Source of the DNA: Cunninghamia lanceolata
Lineage: Eukaryota > Streptophyta > Pinopsida > Cupressales > Cupressaceae
Direction: 5' to 3'
Assembly: GCA_027924645.1 (NCBI GenBank)
Contig: BSBN01000888.1
Span: 18,054,501 to 18,118,500, forward strand
Length of the DNA stretch: 64,000 nt
A program made the translations under genes and the position numbers. Shown here piece by piece: positions 35,370-46,521 of the stretch (positions are counted from its first letter, which is position 1; each line of letters begins with the position of its first letter). The notes under the pieces are model-generated. The model did not search any database. It saw nothing but the letters and a program-made list of their open reading frames with translations, and was not told where the DNA came from.

Positions 35370-36470
35370 GGGCTCAACATACAAAAACTGGAGTAGAGGT
35401 CCAACCTAATTTAGTTACTAGAGTAGATGAGTCCAAAGCACACATATTTGATGCTAGGGAGGAGACTAGGCAAGCACACATAATTGCTGTTATAGAGGAG
35501 GCCCATACACACTTTGATGTTGGATAGGGGTCAAGATTACTTCCTTCTACGGATATTCATACTATGAATCTAATTAAAGAGGTTAAGAGAAAAATTCTTA
35601 CAAAAATATAGATCATTTGCTTGAAATGGATATAGAGAAATTGAAATTTTATGCTAGACAACCCAGTCAAACTACTAAGAGGGTATTGACAAGAACTTCA
35701 AAGGAAATAATTGAGTCTTATTTCAAAAATAATGATACACTTGGTCAAGACCAATTGTTATCAACATTGCTTCTTCATGATGACCTAAAAGAGCCATTAG
35801 AATTGATGGATGTAGATTTCACAAAAAAGAGGAAAAGATGCCTAGAAAAAGTTATTATTGAAAATGTTAAAAAATGTTTCGGTTCCATTGGGAAACAATC
35901 TCAATTAATGGACAAGAGGATTTCCAGAAGAGTGATGTTGACATCTATTGTAAGTACAAAAATGTCAAGAAAGCTTCAACTCTCTTCACTTTCAAGTAAA
36001 ATTGGCCTAAGTAGAAAGACACTAACAAGATATGTGGAAAGGAGAAAGGTTTTGGATGATTCTACTATAGATGGCAATTGGACATTGATGTGTAGGGCTC
36101 CTCATTCTAACAAGATTGAAGATGGTATTAATAACTTGATCTCAAGTTTTTGGCATGAACATACTCATCCCTCATTAAATAAAAGAGAAGTTCTAAAACA
36201 CAGGATCGGTCCTGGAGACAATTTTGAACTGCATACAAAACATTGGTTAGACATAACACAACATGAGATGTATGTGATGTTTTATGATGCAAATACTCAT
36301 GTAAAGATTGGACAAACAATGTTTCAAATGTTAATGCCACATTCTGTGAAGGTAAACAAGGTTTGTGAAACTTGTTGTTGTCATTATCATATTGAATTTG
36401 ATCTTTACTATTAGGTGTTTCAAAAGATTAGAGAAGAAAGTGATGGTTCTCAAAATGCATGAGAAAATGA
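35370..36470 (+). pseudogene. Diverged ORF with C-x2-CCC-x-YH motif; uncharacterised family
   Basis: The main open stretch is 35617-36414 (about 265 codons; its first Met-like codon is TTG, and an ATG follows two codons later). Coding-like sequence extends upstream to an AG/GG acceptor-like site at 35369/35370 with frame breaks. Landmarks: a basic N-terminal half, an HTH-like stretch LSSLSSKIGLSRKTLTRYVE, then NKREVLKHRIG, KHWLDITQHEMYVMF, VKIGQTMFQML and CETCCCHYHIEFDLYY, followed by a stop (36412-36414) and a further in-frame FQKIREESDGS. From memory, proteins with a motif of this shape form an uncharacterised, repetitive family in plants and animals; I cannot name it. It may be a transposon-borne or domesticated gene. 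The stops suggest decay. Confidence 0.55.
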
Positions 36471-36489
36471 TCAGGATATGTCCAAATGA

Positions 36490-37160
36490 TCACATTTCAA
36501 ATGTTGTATGCCGAAGGTTGTATGGGCAACCATATCCCAATTTTTGTATGATATTGAACCAAAATTTGTGGATTCAAAGTACTTTTCAGTTTCAAGTAGA
36601 ATATGTGGCTATGTGCATAAACTTCATATTGATTTAACCATTTTCAAATTTTACCTTTACCAAGTCGATGAAAATTGAAGAGGCATTTCCTGAAACATAA
36701 AAGTATTGACCATCATGGGATAATAGAACTAAGATTAACTACATAAACACACTGGCTACAAGTGTTCCATTAAATGTGATAGACTTGGGGCTATGGTCAA
36801 GCGTTCTAATGGAAACCTCCCTAATGAAGATCAGGATATCTAGGAATTTTACAATGTAAAAGGTGGAACTTGGTATGGATTGGTCTAGATCAGATGGCTT
36901 TGCTAGAGCCTCATGAAATGGAGCTTGTGTTAGGATTTGATGTTGGCCACACACATGGTGCTTCTACAAGGAAAGAGTGCGTACAATCCCTAGGAAATGT
37001 TTTTCAAGTAGAAATGGTACGATACCATCTTTATGTTTTGAAGCATATTTATCCAAAGGGTACAAATGTCCTTTGTCTATTCTCTAGAATTAGGGGTGAA
37101 GAAGTTTCTTTGCATCCAACTAGGGTATACAACTCAATTATGTTTTATCTACAATTGTTT
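36490..37160 (+). pseudogene. Truncated relic of a DRM-type de novo cytosine methyltransferase
   Basis: Several blocks in the right order match plant DRM2-type enzymes, which perform RNA-directed DNA methylation and have circularly permuted motifs. The blocks are VWATISQFLYDIEPKFVDSK with GYVHKLHI (about 36520-36634), EAFPET.KY.PSWDNRTK (about 36680-36735), WNLVWIGLDQMALLEPHEME (about 36866-36920), and SLGNVFQVEMVRYHLYVLK with NVLCLFSRIRGEEVSLH (about 36990-37120). Motif I is normally SLFSGIGGxEVALH, so the SAM-binding glycines are damaged (GIGG is now RIRG). Stops and frame changes occur between blocks, and the part after motif I, including the catalytic Pro-Cys, is missing. No intron-like gaps separate the blocks, which would fit a retrocopy. 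It abuts the preceding gene relic. Confidence 0.82.
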
Positions 37161-38559
37161 TTGCAAAATTCTGTAGATACAACATAACACGGGGACCTAG
37201 GAGCTAAACTAGGAGGTAAAAATGCATGTGTCCCCTTTTTACTCCATAACAATACCTAAGTCCAGTAGTTGCATAGACATTAGTAGGGGATGCATATTTT
37301 TACATTTAGGTACATGTGGGACCTCCTCTCTAGTAACATCATCACAAATTGAACTTCATTGTTGCTAGGTTCACCATCCTCCTTAAGAAAATAATTAAAT
37401 GTGTAAGGCCACCTTGTAGATGACTGTCATATTGATAAGACCTTACTAAGAACAAATTATTCCATTAATTTAAGATTGTAGATTTCATTTTAATAAACTA
37501 TTTGTTTGATTTAATTAAGAATCCCATTTAGATGATTATTTATGGCAATAAAGTAGTTCATTTATGATATTACACAAACAATTACCTAGCTAAATCGAAA
37601 CACAAGGGAAAGAAGAAGAAAATGCAAATTATTGTGTTTGTTTTATTCCATGATCAAGAAAAGTCTAGAAGGGGGATGTAAGGATTATTATAATATTTCT
37701 GGAGGAATTTTAGGGCAGACTTTAAGGAAGGGTATTGAGATGTTTCATTTTCAATATTTTAAAGTTTCTAATCATTAACAAAGAGTAACCAAAGTTAATT
37801 TATTTTATTTTTATCTTGGATGCATTGGGCTACTGAATATCAATTTCCAATCAAAAGTAATATGTGTATGATGGTGGCCCAACTATCTCCCAAGTCCTCT
37901 TCTACATGGTTTCCACCTTTTAACCTACCATTAAAATTCCACCATCCCCAAAAAAAGAAAAGAGGGAGAAATTACATTCACAGGTGGAGGTAAAAGGTTG
38001 GAGGTCTGCAAATGAATGGAGGAATCAAAAACACTGCGAAAAAAAGGGGGGGGGGATTTTAGTGAGGGGATTATGATGGAACTTGAAGGATTGATATAGA
38101 ATGAGACTATGGGGGATTGTTTCCAAGTGCCTTTGAAGGAGCTTAACCAAGCAAGATACTGGTTGAATCAAGATCTCTTCAATATTATATATTGTATCAA
38201 TATGAAATCCAAGTATGTTTGTGGTTGGCATTATGTTTCATTGAATTAAATTTGAGATAAATTCTCATTTTGTTTTCCATTAAACATATAAACATTAGCT
38301 CCATGATATTTTAGTTTATTGTTCTCTCCTGCATTTCTTAGCCATATATGAATGTGGTTTAATGTCTCTGTATGACACATGATATAAATTCATTTTTTTA
38401 GCTTTGTTATTTTGCACAAATATGTTTGGGCCTTTATGCCTCTAACTTGGGCCTTAATGAATGAGATTGCATTCACATTTTGATAGACTAAGACATCAAA
38501 TTTCCTTTATTAAAAGATTTGAAAATTTATTAGAATTAGTGCCATCTTCATGTAGCTAC
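37161..38559. other. Intergenic, no gene seen
   Basis: AT-rich sequence with a G run at 38046-38055. No homology recognised on either strand. Confidence 0.5.
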
Positions 38560-39270
38560 TGCTCAACCTACTCAACTTCTTTTAGAGAGTTTGAAATATG
38601 TCTAAAACATCCATTCTTTATTCTTTGATGAATGCTTCTTCCCATTTGCAAGCTCTTAAAATTGACACAAATGGGAGAGTGCGGGCTAAGGTTGTTGAGT
38701 TGTACTTACACCTACAAGATGCATCTGTTTGAAAATTTCTTGAGTCTTTTCAACAATTACATTTGAGAGTAATATGCTTCACTGCAGTACATGAGACCAC
38801 ATTTCTTTGGGTGATCTATCAAATAGATTGTGCCTTTCTTTAGTGATTCCACATCTTGCATACATGTTTCCTTGTGTCGTTGCAACTCTGGCATGTGACA
38901 AAAAAATTCCCCTTCCATTATGCTTTGATAAATGTCCCTTTATTATTACTGGAGATCTGATATCTTGCACATAATTATAGTGGTAGCCTATTTTTTTTAG
39001 ATTGCTAAATTTAGCATTACCAATAATCTCCATGTGAAGATTGCCCTATTTAAAATAATGAAAATATTTCAAATCTCTCACTATATTTTCTCTTGAAATA
39101 ATCTTGGGGATAAGTTTCACTATAGTTGAGTGATCAACATAAACTTGAAGGTTCTTAGCAACTCTAATAGTTGTTCTAGGGAGCGTGGGTAACAAACCAA
39201 ATGCTAATTCCAATGTTTCACTATGATGGTAGAGAAATAATTTTGCTTCCTTTTTTTTCATAGCAGTAAG
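38560..39270 (-). pseudogene. PPR protein relic (DYW class), segments out of order
   Basis: The first part on the minus strand (39261-39035) is the C-terminus of a DYW-type pentatricopeptide repeat protein: YHHSETLELAFGLL, TTIRVAKNLQVYVDHST, IISRENIVRD and FHYFK.GQSSHGDYW, with a TAA inside. The conserved CGDCH zinc motif is degraded to YVDHS. About 60 bases later, internal PPR motifs follow (38930-38560): NMYARCGI.KERHNLFDRSP, VEKTQEIFKQMHLVGV, and in another frame NSTT and GRSIHQRIKNG. Normally repeats precede DYW, so this is either two adjacent relics or a rearranged one. Intact relatives edit organellar RNA. This one is dead. Confidence 0.85.
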
Positions 39271-39419
39271 TGTTGGAATCTAAAAAAAATTACCTTGTTG
39301 CCTTCACTTCCAAGCCAATTTCCCAAATATTTCATAGAACAATGTATAATTTTATTGTTATAATATTTTTGTCACTACTGTTACTAATATCAATGATCAA
39401 TTTTAAAGTTGTTATACTA

Positions 39420-39745
39420 TTGTAGTTGTTGTCATTACTAAAACTATTGATTTTATTGTTGTTCTACTAATGTCACTGTTTTCATAGCTCAAACTAGTGA
39501 TTTTATTGATGTTCTACTAATGTCACTGCTATCATAACTGAAACTATTAATTTTATTGTTCTACTAATGTCACTGCTGTCATAACTAAAACTATTTATTT
39601 TATTGTTGTTCTACTAATGTCACTGCTGTCACAACTAAAACTATTGCTTTTAAATTGCCAATATACTGATGTCACTCCTATCATAGCTGAAAACTATTCA
39701 TTTTATTGTTTTTATACTACTATTGTCATTGCTGACAATATTAAT
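39420..39745. repeat. Tandem repeat of about 60 bp, around six degenerate units
   Basis: The unit is related to TTGTTCTACTAATGTCACTG with CTGTCATAACTAAAACTATTGATTTTAT. It lies directly upstream of the 9-bp minisatellite. Confidence 0.82.
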
Positions 39746-39760
39746 TTTATTGTGGTTATC

Positions 39761-39996
39761 CAGTGCATCCAGTGCATCTAGGCCATCCAAGACATCTAGT
39801 GCATCCAGTGCATCCAGGACATCCAGTGCATCCAGTGCATCCAGGCCATCCAGGCCATCCAGTGCATCCAGGACATCCAGGCCATCCAGGACATCCAATG
39901 CATCCAGTGCATCCAGGCCATCCAGGACATCTAGGCCATCTAGGACATCCAGTGCATCCAGGACATCCAGTGCATCCAGTGCATCCAGGCCATCCC
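39761..39996. repeat. 9-bp minisatellite (CATCCAGNN)
   Basis: About 26 units of CATCCAGTG, CATCCAGGC or CATCCAGGA. Length divisible by three keeps several frames open on both strands. Confidence 0.95.
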
Positions 39997-40369
39997 GTCC
40001 CATGCATCCACTATGGTGGAACGACCTGTGGCAGCTGTGGTAGTAGCTTCGGTCAAGGAGGCTATTTTAGCTATGGTGGAGCAACTTGTGGCAACTGTGG
40101 TGGCAACTTCTGCTGTGGTGGAGCGGGCAACTGTGGTTGCAACATTCGTCCAGTAGGTTGCACCAGCTATGGTGGAGCGGGCAACTGTGGTTGCAACCTT
40201 CATCCAGTAGGTTGCACCAGCTGTGGTGGAGCAGGCAACTATGGTTGCAACTTCTATCCAATAGGTTGCATCAGCTGTGGTGGAGCAACCTGTGGCAACT
40301 GTGGTGGCAACTTTGGTCGAGAAGGTTGTTTTAGCTGTGGTGGAACAACCTGTGAGAACTGTGGTGGCA

Positions 40370-40374
40370 ACTTC
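40370..40374. other. Element D target duplication, left
   Basis: ACTTC, identical to 56447-56451 on the other side of the element. Confidence 0.93.
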
Positions 40375-41105
40375 TGTAATGCCCGCCTTGAACGCCTTAA
40401 AGAATACACATTTATGCAATATGAAACAAGAATTTTTTTTTTAAAAGATTAAGTAACGTTAACACAACTGATTACAACATATTCTCTAAGGGTCCAAGGC
40501 TGCATCACTTAACGAATCGACTAACACAAATTAACATACATCAGTAACTGATCCAAATTCATGCTCAAATAAATAACTCATTCACATTCCTTGCAAACAT
40601 CAGATAACGGAATCAGCATGATAAGATACATAACTGAAATGCTTTCATATAAGTACATCAAGACATCATTACATTGCCACTTTTAGTCTACATCAAAAGT
40701 TACATACACAAAGAATATTCTGTTACACAAATCTGGTACAAGGTTGTACACTTACATCATCATCATTGAAACAAGTACAACTGAAACAAATCCTTTTCTG
40801 CATAAGATCCTTACAAGAGAACCAATTGGATAAAATAGCTCTTCCACCGGACCATGTGGAACCCTAAGGTCCACCCCCCGAGCTAGGAGTTAACATGAGG
40901 TCCCAAACACTGACAGTCAGGTAGACGAAAGACAAACAAGAACAAAGGACGACCCAACGCCAATACAACATATGGCAAATCAATACAACACAACATAACT
41001 TAACTTAACTTTCACTTCCAGAGGCGACACAAAACAAATGAGAAGAGACCGAACAAGGGATGCTAGGTTGTAGTAGGGAGAGTGTCATCGCACGGTCCTA
41101 ACATG

Positions 41106-41190
41106 GGTTATCCTGACAGCCTCTCACTAGGCGCCGGCCCCCATCTATGGTTATCCTGACAGCCTCTCACTAGGCGCCGGCCCCATAGGG
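41106..41190. repeat. 43-bp tandem repeat, two copies (left LTR)
   Basis: GGTTATCCTGACAGCCTCTC with ACTAGGCGCCGGCCCCCATCTAT, starting at 41106 and 41149. A degenerate relative is at about 41388. Confidence 0.93.
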
Positions 41191-42998
41191 TGACACATGC
41201 GGAATCGATCTTCCTTTCATGAGGACAAGGAAGTCAATCATGCCGACTAGGCCTTCTCTACCCATCCTTAGTCTAAACAAGCACTACAGGCCATGGGAGA
41301 GGAATCTATTAATCTTATTAATGTGAAGTCTACCCTTAACCCCCTAGTTAATTTTAGGTTATCACTTGATTAATCTACTTCCAACGGGTTATCCTGACTG
41401 CCACTTTGGGCGCCGGCCCCACATTGAAAGCCACTCTCCTTCCTAACACCTAGTAAACCTTAAAGCATCATGCAATTCTTAATAACAACACACGTATAAT
41501 TACACTGCAAGGCATAAACCTTCTTGCATCAAAGTAGAATCATAACATCAATTGTTATCCAACACTTTTACCATTACAATACTTTATCCTCTAACAGATT
41601 TCAGATCTCTCCTTACAACAAAACGGTACAATGAGAGCACAAGAGGTTTGCTATTCCATCCTGAGATTATTACTATACAAGACACAACATTCAACCTTGA
41701 CAGAACCTCATATTTACTTCATACTTTGTTTGATACACATAAACGCTATTACATCGTAATTACAAAAACAACAATACACAAGTTGCAAATACTTAACAAC
41801 GACATCTTAGCCTCTGGAATACGGTTTTATCCACTCTTGGATCAACTCTTTACAAACATTAGAAATACTTAACTTATACCGTAAAATACAGTTCTAAAAT
41901 CAACCATACAATTTCTTCTCTGTTCAATGTAAACAACTTCAATAATAAAATCAGCATTAGCTTACATTCTCTACCGTTATTGTTTATCACCATCCTACTG
42001 CCTTGTAAAGGAGTCGTAAATGAATCCTATATGAACAGCTTGAATAGATTGCAATGAAGAGTAAAATGGCTATTAACAGTTTTGTCATCAGAATGGATAA
42101 CAGCTGATTAGTCTAACAACTTCCTCAACTCGCAAACCTGATGGTAACCAATAATCACAAAAATAATGAAGGCAAGAAGGTTCGATGGTTAAGTTTTACG
42201 GTATCCAAGGACGTTCTTTGAAACCCACGCATCTAGTTCGTGCTTCTAACAGTTATGCTGATTTACCGTACATGGAGAGTATAAATGCAAGTTCATTAAT
42301 TACTTCTACTCAGGTTTAATTTCTGACAGAAATGGATAAACTACAACATCTCAGTAAATCGTTGATTCCTGTATGTGTTTAGCTGTCCCTTGCTGCATCG
42401 GATACTGTTCTGGTTATAAAGAATGTTGTAAACTTCGTTATACTATAGTCAAATCTGGTAAGAACGCTAGGATACAGTATATGTTTCTGATGATGATCTG
42501 ATTTCAGTTTATATGCAGTGGAAGTACCAATCTCAAGGTGCAACATTGGATCATAGTTCACCAGACTTTTGCCCATATCTGAATTGTATGAGGCCAAATA
42601 TAATACCCCAGTTATCCGTCTACGGAAAGCTATACACCGGTAGGCTATGATAATCAGAGAGTGATATCTTGTTGCACTACAACTCAGGGTTTGTTAATAA
42701 CAAGGTATTGGAACATCTTAATATACACCCAACTGATAAAGCAGAAAGTCCATTGGACAGCGGCTGTCAGACAGTTATGTTCGCACTTCATATCACTAGG
42801 TTCGCTGATCAATCTGCAATGAGCTTGCATTATAGGATGCGATCTGTATAGGACATTCTTCCAATGCGCGACTAGCTGGCACATCGAACCAAATGATAGA
42901 AGTAACTGCAGGTTTTAGTCTGAAATGATCAGCAGGCAGAGAAAAGAAAATGTTGAACTGCACAAGGGTGCGATCTTCATTCACAGTCTCTATCAGAT

Positions 42999-43526
42999 GT
43001 GTGTCCAACCAAAACAGCTAGGACTTATAATGGAACAAGATCAAGGCCCAAACAAAGGAACAGTAGACGCTTAATCAAAAATTACCTCCGTCTCTTTTTT
43101 TTTCCTAGATGCAGGGTTACGGTAAGACGACAAGGCATTTCTTCTCTTGCTGAACGTGATATGGTAATCCAAATCGATTACCCAGAAGTCTTTAGTAAGT
43201 TGCAGTATTGGGAAAGAGCTATTGTTGATATATGTAAACTGAGGGCTAAATGGAAACCACTCCTACGTCCTATCCACCGACTGTATTACCTTGACAGCGC
43301 ATATGACTTAACATACACGGGCAGGTCCGTTGAGTTCTATAACTGCCGCGTTTTGTGTCTTCTCATGGCTACATCGCAATTCATTCATTATATCAGTGAG
43401 GGGCAACATTATGTTTCATTAAGGGTAAATGTTTACCTGGCTGACGATGAAGACTCAACTGCAAGATTGTGGAAAAGGATCAACTGGCTGGAGCGCCCTT
43501 GCCATATGGAACAACTGAAGTGCTAA
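42999..43526 (+). other. Unexplained ORF on the antisense strand of the element D LTR (left copy)
   Basis: An open frame ending TGGAACAACTGAAGTGCTAA. The ATG at 43161 gives 121 residues; the longer frame begins upstream at 42999. The protein is of ordinary composition (several Trp, Tyr and Cys; RLWKRINWLERPCHMEQLKC at the end) and matches nothing I know. A polypyrimidine-AG/ATG (TTTTTTTTTCCTAG, about 43095-43111) and a G/GTAAGA (about 43120) look like splice signals on this strand. The right LTR has the 121-residue frame with one synonymous difference, but a TGA replaces a CGA in the upstream extension. Confidence 0.4.
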
Positions 43527-44870
43527 AACTTCAAACACAAATAGTTGTGCAGAGAAGCATTCAACTTACGGCATTTACAGATAAGAAGAGAAGCGTTTCC
43601 TATAAAAACGGTAACAATCTTGTAGGCTGGCCAAAACAATTGGAAAATTATCAATCTTAATCAATCCAGTGACGGAGGGTATCCAACCAAGTAGAAAACT
43701 CCAGCTATGGAGTGCGCTAAGCAATAAAACCTAGTAGAATACTAAATAAATGGCGAATAAGAAGGATTCAGTCTTTCTTTTCAGCGGGTGATATCAGGCA
43801 GCGATCTATCTATGAGGATTGGTCCACAAACTGAATAATGCCAACGCACAACAGCATAACCTGGTATAACCGATCCACTACAGAATAAATCGAGTCTACC
43901 TTCATTTCAGACGAAGTAAGGCAGCAAACTCACTATCACGCCCCAGTACAATTTGCAGCGATGTTAGATATCAATCTGCTTGCACAATACCTAAGAACAC
44001 TTAAGATAATTACAACCCGATAACCAAGTTCAACACCACTGCTCACTAGTCTCGCATCTAGAATGTGAGAGATTCGCCTAAATATTTCTACCTTACGCTG
44101 GCATTACAGGTGCGACCCACATGACTGACCTCCGTAGGATATTTGCTCAGCCCAAACGGCTAAGATTTCAATGAACGAGTGTAGGAAATGTAAGCAGAAA
44201 TCCTAGGAAACTTTAATATCGAAGAAGGAAGGGTTTCATGGCATTTAGGAATATCAGAGATCAAATGCTATGTGAAAGCGCACAAACTAAGGAAGCAATA
44301 TCATTCGCCCACCTATACTAAAGCGCCTTTTCCAATAGTGTGTGCAGAGACCAGAGGAGAGTGACCTATCATGGTCGAAGGGAGACGTTCTCAGACGACA
44401 AGGAAATAACATGGTGAAGGATTTACTATAGGAACAACTGCCTTGAGCTATTACTTCTTATACCTGCACCCTTTCGAGGAATAAGACTAGGGTTTGATGA
44501 CAGAACAAGGACGTCTTCTTCTTTTTTTTGTTTAGATACAATGATGACAGAGAACGGAGTTCTAATTGATCCTAAGAAGGTGTCATTTTACATCTACAAA
44601 CCCTAACCAGATTACGTCAGTCTGAGAGTGCATACAGAAAGATTCGGCAACCGTGGAAGATGCTGATCACACACAAAGAGGACAGACTACCGAACTATGC
44701 GGAATCAAATAAACTATAACCACATTTGCAGATTTGAATTGAAGTTCAGAGATAAGGCATTCGACGGAACCTGATTTCCCAAATCACCTCGACGAACCTG
44801 CTCCAATTGTTGCAGTTCCAAGCTGCTTCTTTTCTTACCCCTGTGTTGATCTCCTTGATGCCCCTCCAGC

Positions 44871-44880
44871 CCTTTTATAA
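44871..44880 (-). promoter_or_regulatory. TATA-like box in element D left LTR
   Basis: The minus strand reads TTATAAAAGG at the end of the AT-rich U3, about 1.1 kb after the LTR start. The identical box in the right (5') LTR is at 55333-55342. Confidence 0.6.
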
Positions 44881-45983
44881 CTCAGTCTCTCTCTCCTCTC
44901 CTAGGGCTTGACACGTGATTCCGTGTAACTCCTTTTAAAGAATATGTATTTTTTTTAAATTAATTAAAAGATCCCAATTATTAGATACTTTATTTTATTA
45001 TTACTTTTCTTTATAGCCGACCCAAAATATTGTTATAAATAGAATAGTACTATTTCGACAATTATATTTTTTTGTACTATACTTTAATTTATCTTATTAA
45101 TCAAGTTATGAATCACAATTTACAAGCGTGGTTATATCTATTTATTGATTTAAATATTTGTTATAAATAATATTATATCGAATAATACAAACTTCTTACA
45201 ACTTTATTTATCAACAACACTTCTATTAAAATAATAATTTATTTATAGCTAAAATCGACAACTAATGACATTATGCCCGTTTAACAACACTTAAACTCTT
45301 CCGTAGAATAATTCTAATTAAAGCACAACATTACCACACATGCTTAGACACCTTTGAACTTGGTTTGACTCCAAAATACAATATTACCTGACAGTGAAAC
45401 ATGGGCGAATGACAACCAATAACCACAAGGGTAAACTGACGACGAAGGAACACTGACTAGGGACCTCATGTTAACTCCAACCAACTAATCCATTGGTGAA
45501 GGCATGCTCAGACCTGTAATCAGGTGGAGTCGATGCCTAGTACCTGCATCCTGCAGAAACGCACAGTTAACCGTAACAAGATATACATATACATCACATG
45601 TAGTCCTATCGTGAATGGAAATCGCAGTGAGGTAGGGTACTCGAGAACGAGTAATACAACACTGTTCCATTCACATTTATAAATAATAATCAACTAAATT
45701 GAACAAGATATCAGATTACTAATCTACGACATAAAATGATCAACTAACTTCCAATCCCATATCATGAATAACATCAAAGCATTTAAAACATCAGTTCGTT
45801 TATCAAATTGTAAAGCATAATGACATAATCCAACATCAACATCTGTTATCATAATAATTAGGTTCATACTGAAATAGCAAAATAACTAGAAATCCATCAT
45901 CAACGACCTAAAAATACTGTCAAAATGTCCAGTACTACTAAGCAAACATCAGTCCAAAAGACGATAAGTTGAGGGGCACTACA

Positions 45984-45997
45984 TCCTCCCCCCCTAG
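45984..45997 (-). other. Element D polypurine tract
   Basis: The minus strand reads AGGGGGGGAGGA next to the 3' LTR. Confidence 0.9.
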
Positions 45998-46005
45998 GAT
46001 CAGGC

Positions 46006-46422
46006 TTACTCCTGGAAGCCTGCGAACAAATATGGATATAGCTCTCGCATACGGGAAGTATCCTCCCAGGTCGCTGAAGTCTCATCATTAGGATCCCATT
46101 GGACCCTTACCTGCTCTATGACTCTGCCCCTGAGAGCGAGTCGCCTGTGCTCTAAAATGCCTACGGGCTCCAAAGCTAGCTGCTCGTCCTCTACCTGTAA
46201 AGCATTCCAATCAAGGACATGAGAAATATCTGGATGATAAGGTCTAAGAACAGAAACATGAAATACGTCATGGATGCATGACAAGCTAGGCGGCAAAGCA
46301 AGACGGTATGCAACAGGACCGATTCTCTCCAAAACCTCGAATGGCCCCACAAAGCGTGGCGTGAGCTTAGAGCCTTTTCCGTAACGGATCGGACTCTTTC
46401 GTGGACGCACCCGCAAGAACAC
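46006..46422 (-). CDS. Element D integrase C-terminus and chromodomain (open segment)
   Basis: VFLRVRPRKSPIRYGKGSKL and RFVGPFEVLERIGPVAYRLA form the GPY/F module of chromoviral integrases. IHDVFHVSVLRPY leads to a chromodomain-like tail: PVGILEHRRLALRGR, VRVQWDPNDETSATWEDTSR and MRELYPYLF. In this group the tail is thought to target histone marks in heterochromatin. The stop is TAA at 46006-46008, nine bases from the polypurine tract. Confidence 0.9.
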   Translation of the reverse strand: MFLRVRPRKSPIRYGKGSKLTPRFVGPFEVLERIGPVAYRLALPPSLSCIHDVFHVSVLRPYHPDISHVLDWNALQVEDEQLALEPVGILEHRRLALRGRVIEQVRVQWDPNDETSATWEDTSRMRELYPYLFAGFQE

Positions 46423-46521
46423 CCAATCACCAACAGAAAACTAACGATCAAGTCTGTGAGCATCTGCATATTTCTTCTGTCTATCCTGAGCTGCTACCAG
46501 ATGCTCTCTGATACGATCAAC

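Larger units (their letters stand above)
39745..40374 (+). pseudogene. Cys/Gly-rich repeat protein, 5' part, split by element D
   Basis: An open frame without a start ATG upstream (a stop lies at 39742-39744; the first in-frame ATG is at about 39898). It begins with about 26 tripeptides of the type His-Pro-Val/Gly encoded by a 9-bp minisatellite. It then becomes a Cys/Gly/Asn-rich domain with 18-residue units such as GGAGNCGCNLHPVGCTSC and GGATCGNCGGNF. Element D enters exactly between codons after GGNF at 40374, and the frame resumes at 56452. A TTATCCAG before the repeats could be a splice acceptor. I do not recognise the protein. The regular Cys pairs recall metal-binding or structural Gly-rich proteins. 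Other frames are open too because the DNA is repetitive, so coding status is unproven. Confidence 0.5.
40375..45983 (-). repeat. Element D 3' LTR
   Basis: 5609 bp. It holds two copies of a 43-bp repeat (41106-41190) where the other LTR has three, a TATA-like box on the minus strand (44871-44880), an AT-rich U3 (44940-45330) and a plus-strand ORF (42999-43526). Confidence 0.95.

Noticed and set aside
39698..40419. Minus-strand frames with Leu-Asp-Ala or Cys-Pro-Gly repeats
   Set aside because: They are shadows of a repeat whose unit is a multiple of three; the plus frame is preferred because it continues across the element D insertion.
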